A stretch of 33,615 bases of DNA from Bacteroidales bacterium. Its GTDB lineage: Bacteria; Bacteroidota; Bacteroidia; Bacteroidales; P3. How positions within the stretch are numbered: the first letter of the stretch is position 1; every line of letters starts with the position of its first letter. The position numbers were made by a program, and so were the translations under genes. The notes below the pieces were generated by a model. That model was not told the DNA's origin. It saw only the letters and a list, made by a program, of their open reading frames with translations, and did not search any database. Positions 31,462-33,615 of this stretch are shown one piece after another. The DNA lies in assembly GCA_024681475.1 (NCBI GenBank), contig JAILAT010000040.1, forward strand, positions 1 to 33,615. The letters run 5' to 3'.

Positions 31462-33615
31462 ATGAACAAACAACAATTAGCAGCCAAAATATGGGCATCG
31501 GCAAACAAGATGCGCTCGAAGATTGAGGCCAACGAGTATAAGGACTATATTCTGGGCTTTATCTTCTACAAGTTCCTTTCCGACAAAGAGCTTGAGGTAT
31601 TACGGAAAGACGGATGGACAGAAGATGAGCTACCCGAACTGACAGAAGCGGATAAGGAAACCGTCAAGTATCTGCAAGGGAAACTGGGTTACTTTATTGC
31701 ATACGAGAATCTCTTTTCCACCTGGCTGTCCAGCGGTTCCGACTTCGATGTGTCGAATGTGCGCGATGCACTTTCAGCCTTTGCCCGTCTCATCAACAAA
31801 AACCACAAGAAGGTATTCAACAAGATATTCCATACGCTCGACACAGGGCTGAGCAAACTGGGAGGCACCTCTTCTGAACAAACCAAGGCCATACTCAAGT
31901 TGCTGAAGCTCATCAAGGATATCCCTACCGATTCCTCTCAGGACTATGATGTACTTGGCTTCATCTACGAATATCTGATTTCCAACTTTGCCGCCAATGC
32001 CGGCAAAAAAGCGGGAGAGTTCTATACTCCCCACGAGGTGGCGCTGCTGATGGCGGAAATTGTTGCCGACCACCTGAAGGACAGAAAGGAAATTCAAATC
32101 TATGACCCCACATCGGGCTCGGGTTCGCTGCTCATCAATATCGGACGAGCCATCGCCAAACATATCGACGACCAGAACAATATCAAGTATTACGCGCAGG
32201 AGCTGAAGGAGAACACCTACAACTTGACCCGAATGAATCTGGTGATGCGAGGCATACTACCAGACAATATCATTGTCCGCAATGGCGATACGCTGGAAGC
32301 CGACTGGCCCTTTTTTGAGGAGACCGAAGACGGAAAACCGCTGGAGAACACCTTTGAGATGCTACCTGTGGATGCCGTCGTTTCCAATCCTCCCTATTCG
32401 CAAGCATGGGAACCTCAGAATAGAGATGCCGACCCCCGGTTTGAGCGTTTCGGACTCGCCCCAAAGGGTAAAGCCGACTATGCTTTCCTGCTGCATGATT
32501 TGGCACACATCAAACATGACGGTATTGTAACCATCGTGTTGCCTCACGGGGTTCTGTTCCGTGGTGGCGAGGATGAAACAATCCGTCGCAATCTCATTGA
32601 ATTTAATCATATCGATGCAATCATAGGACTTCCCGCCAACATCTTCTTCGGGACGGGTATCGCCACCATCATTATGGTGCTGAAACAAAAGAGGGACAAT
32701 GAAGATGTACTGATAATTGACGCTTCAAAGGGTTTCGTAAAAGAAGGAAAGAACAACAAGCTTCGTGCCTGCGACATCCGCAAGATTGCCGATACTGTTA
32801 TCCATCGCATAGAAACACCGAAGTTCTCACGCAAAGTAAGCCGTGAGGTTATACGCCAGAATAACTACAATCTCAATATCCCGCGTTATGTTGATTCGTC
32901 CGAGGCTCTTGAGACGTGGGATGCCTACGGTATCATGTTTGGCGGAATCCCCAACCACGAAATAGACCTGTTGTCAAAGTATTGGGACACATTCCCCTCT
33001 CTGCGCAGCGACCTCTTTACGCAAAAGGAAGACTCTCCTTGTTCCTACATTCACACGGAGGATGTGAGCACCAGCATCCTCGGCAATTCTGATGTGGAAG
33101 GATGGAGTACAGGCGTCCGTGAGGCATTAAAAACTCTGCCCGACTATCTTGACAAGCGGATTATCGGGAACGCCCTAACGTTGAATGTACACCGTGAGGA
33201 AACCGTGCTTGCCGATGAAATCTACCGACGAATCGAAAACCGTCCTCTTTTAGACCGATACAACGCCTATCAGATTCTTGACGACCAATGGACAATCATT
33301 CACAATGATTTGGAAATGCTACAAACCGAGGGCTTCCAGGCGACGAAGCTGGTAGATTCGAATATGGTTGTAAAGAAAGCCAAAAAGGAAGAGGATGAGG
33401 ATACTGAAGTACAGGATGGATGGAAAGGACACATCCTGCCATTCGATCTGGTTCAACGCACCATTCTGAAAGAAAAAAACGAAGCACTTTTGCAGAAACA
33501 AAAAGAGCTGGAAGAAACCATCTCTTCTTTCGATGACCTGATTCTGGAATTGCCAGAAGAGGAAAAAGAAGCTCTTTTGAACGAGGACAACACAGAGTTT
33601 GATATGGAGAGTGTC
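31462..33615 (+). CDS. hsdM: Type I restriction-modification DNA methyltransferase subunit HsdM, 3' truncated by the window
   Basis: The frame opens at ATG 31462 and stays open to the last base, giving 718 residues without a stop. The N-terminal helical HsdM domain ('LAAKIWASANKMRSKIEANEYKDYILGFIFYKFLSDKE') is followed by the N6-adenine methyltransferase core. 'GEFYTPHEVALL' starts at residue 185, SAM motif I 'DPTSGSGSLL' at 215-224, and catalytic motif IV 'NPPY' at 309-312. Then come 'GKADYAFLLHDL', 'IVLPHGVLFRGGEDETIRRNLIE' and 'AIIGLPANIFFGTGIATIIMVL'. A long C-terminal extension ends in an acidic coiled coil ('KEKNEALLQKQKELEETISSFDDLILELPEEEKEALL'). It methylates the host recognition site together with HsdS; hsdS and hsdR are expected beyond the window. 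Confidence 0.93.
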   Translation, partial: MNKQQLAAKIWASANKMRSKIEANEYKDYILGFIFYKFLSDKELEVLRKDGWTEDELPELTEADKETVKYLQGKLGYFIAYENLFSTWLSSGSDFDVSNVRDALSAFARLINKNHKKVFNKIFHTLDTGLSKLGGTSSEQTKAILKLLKLIKDIPTDSSQDYDVLGFIYEYLISNFAANAGKKAGEFYTPHEVALLMAEIVADHLKDRKEIQIYDPTSGSGSLLINIGRAIAKHIDDQNNIKYYAQELKENTYNLTRMNLVMRGILPDNIIVRNGDTLEADWPFFEETEDGKPLENTFEMLPVDAVVSNPPYSQAWEPQNRDADPRFERFGLAPKGKADYAFLLHDLAHIKHDGIVTIVLPHGVLFRGGEDETIRRNLIEFNHIDAIIGLPANIFFGTGIATIIMVLKQKRDNEDVLIIDASKGFVKEGKNNKLRACDIRKIADTVIHRIETPKFSRKVSREVIRQNNYNLNIPRYVDSSEALETWDAYGIMFGGIPNHEIDLLSKYWDTFPSLRSDLFTQKEDSPCSYIHTEDVSTSILGNSDVEGWSTGVREALKTLPDYLDKRIIGNALTLNVHREETVLADEIYRRIENRPLLDRYNAYQILDDQWTIIHNDLEMLQTEGFQATKLVDSNMVVKKAKKEEDEDTEVQDGWKGHILPFDLVQRTILKEKNEALLQKQKELEETISSFDDLILELPEEEKEALLNEDNTEFDMESV

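Overview
The window is a stretch of a Bacteroidales (phylum Bacteroidota) chromosome. Support for this comes from several sources: many start regions carry the Bacteroidota-type sigma factor boxes TTTG / TAnnTTTG; the first gene ends in a type IX secretion sorting domain; lipoproteins and BtuB/BtuG, DUF5686 and PorT-like outer-membrane proteins are present; and the purH-mreB and YceD-rpmF gene order fits. The housekeeping part looks GC-rich for this group, while the last 5 kb is visibly AT-richer. I cannot name the genus.

Layout. 1-403: the 3' end of a T9SS-secreted protein. 404-3560: rpsO and pnp, each with its own terminator, then a convergent zinc metallopeptidase on the minus strand. 4420-12558: a cobalamin-riboswitch-led block of cell-envelope genes (btuB, btuG, a PagL-like acyloxyacyl hydrolase, a DUF5686 outer-membrane protein and a small PorT-like barrel). 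12625-14950: ftsY and rimO. 15067-15877: YceD-family protein and rpmF. 15951-18803, minus strand: purH and mreB, with mreB closed by a terminator so that no mreC/mreD follows. 18917-20260: an uncharacterised lipoprotein with several membrane segments. 20321-23153: divergent pfkA (minus) and a beta-CASP metallo-beta-lactamase RNase (plus) with back-to-back promoters. 23177-25608: a CstA-type transporter and a secreted YD-like repeat protein. 25737-26680, minus: a small lipoprotein and a LOG-family nucleotide phosphoribohydrolase. 26813-27761: a secreted protein with three near-identical Cys/His repeats, then a DEDDh exonuclease.

From about 27.8 kb the character changes. A 1-kb gene-poor stretch holds the decayed remains of a CsaA-like tRNA-binding protein on the minus strand. 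It is followed by an AT-rich plus-strand cluster: a TcmP-family protein with a methyltransferase-like glycine motif, a Gp37/Gp68 (DUF5131) three-cysteine protein overlapping it by 4 nt, an unrecognised helical protein with an RN-x3-H motif reminiscent of HEPN nucleases, and a type I restriction-modification hsdM that runs off the end. I read this as the left end of a defence island. The TcmP / three-Cys / possible HEPN trio placed before hsdM is the most likely candidate for poorly described biology here.
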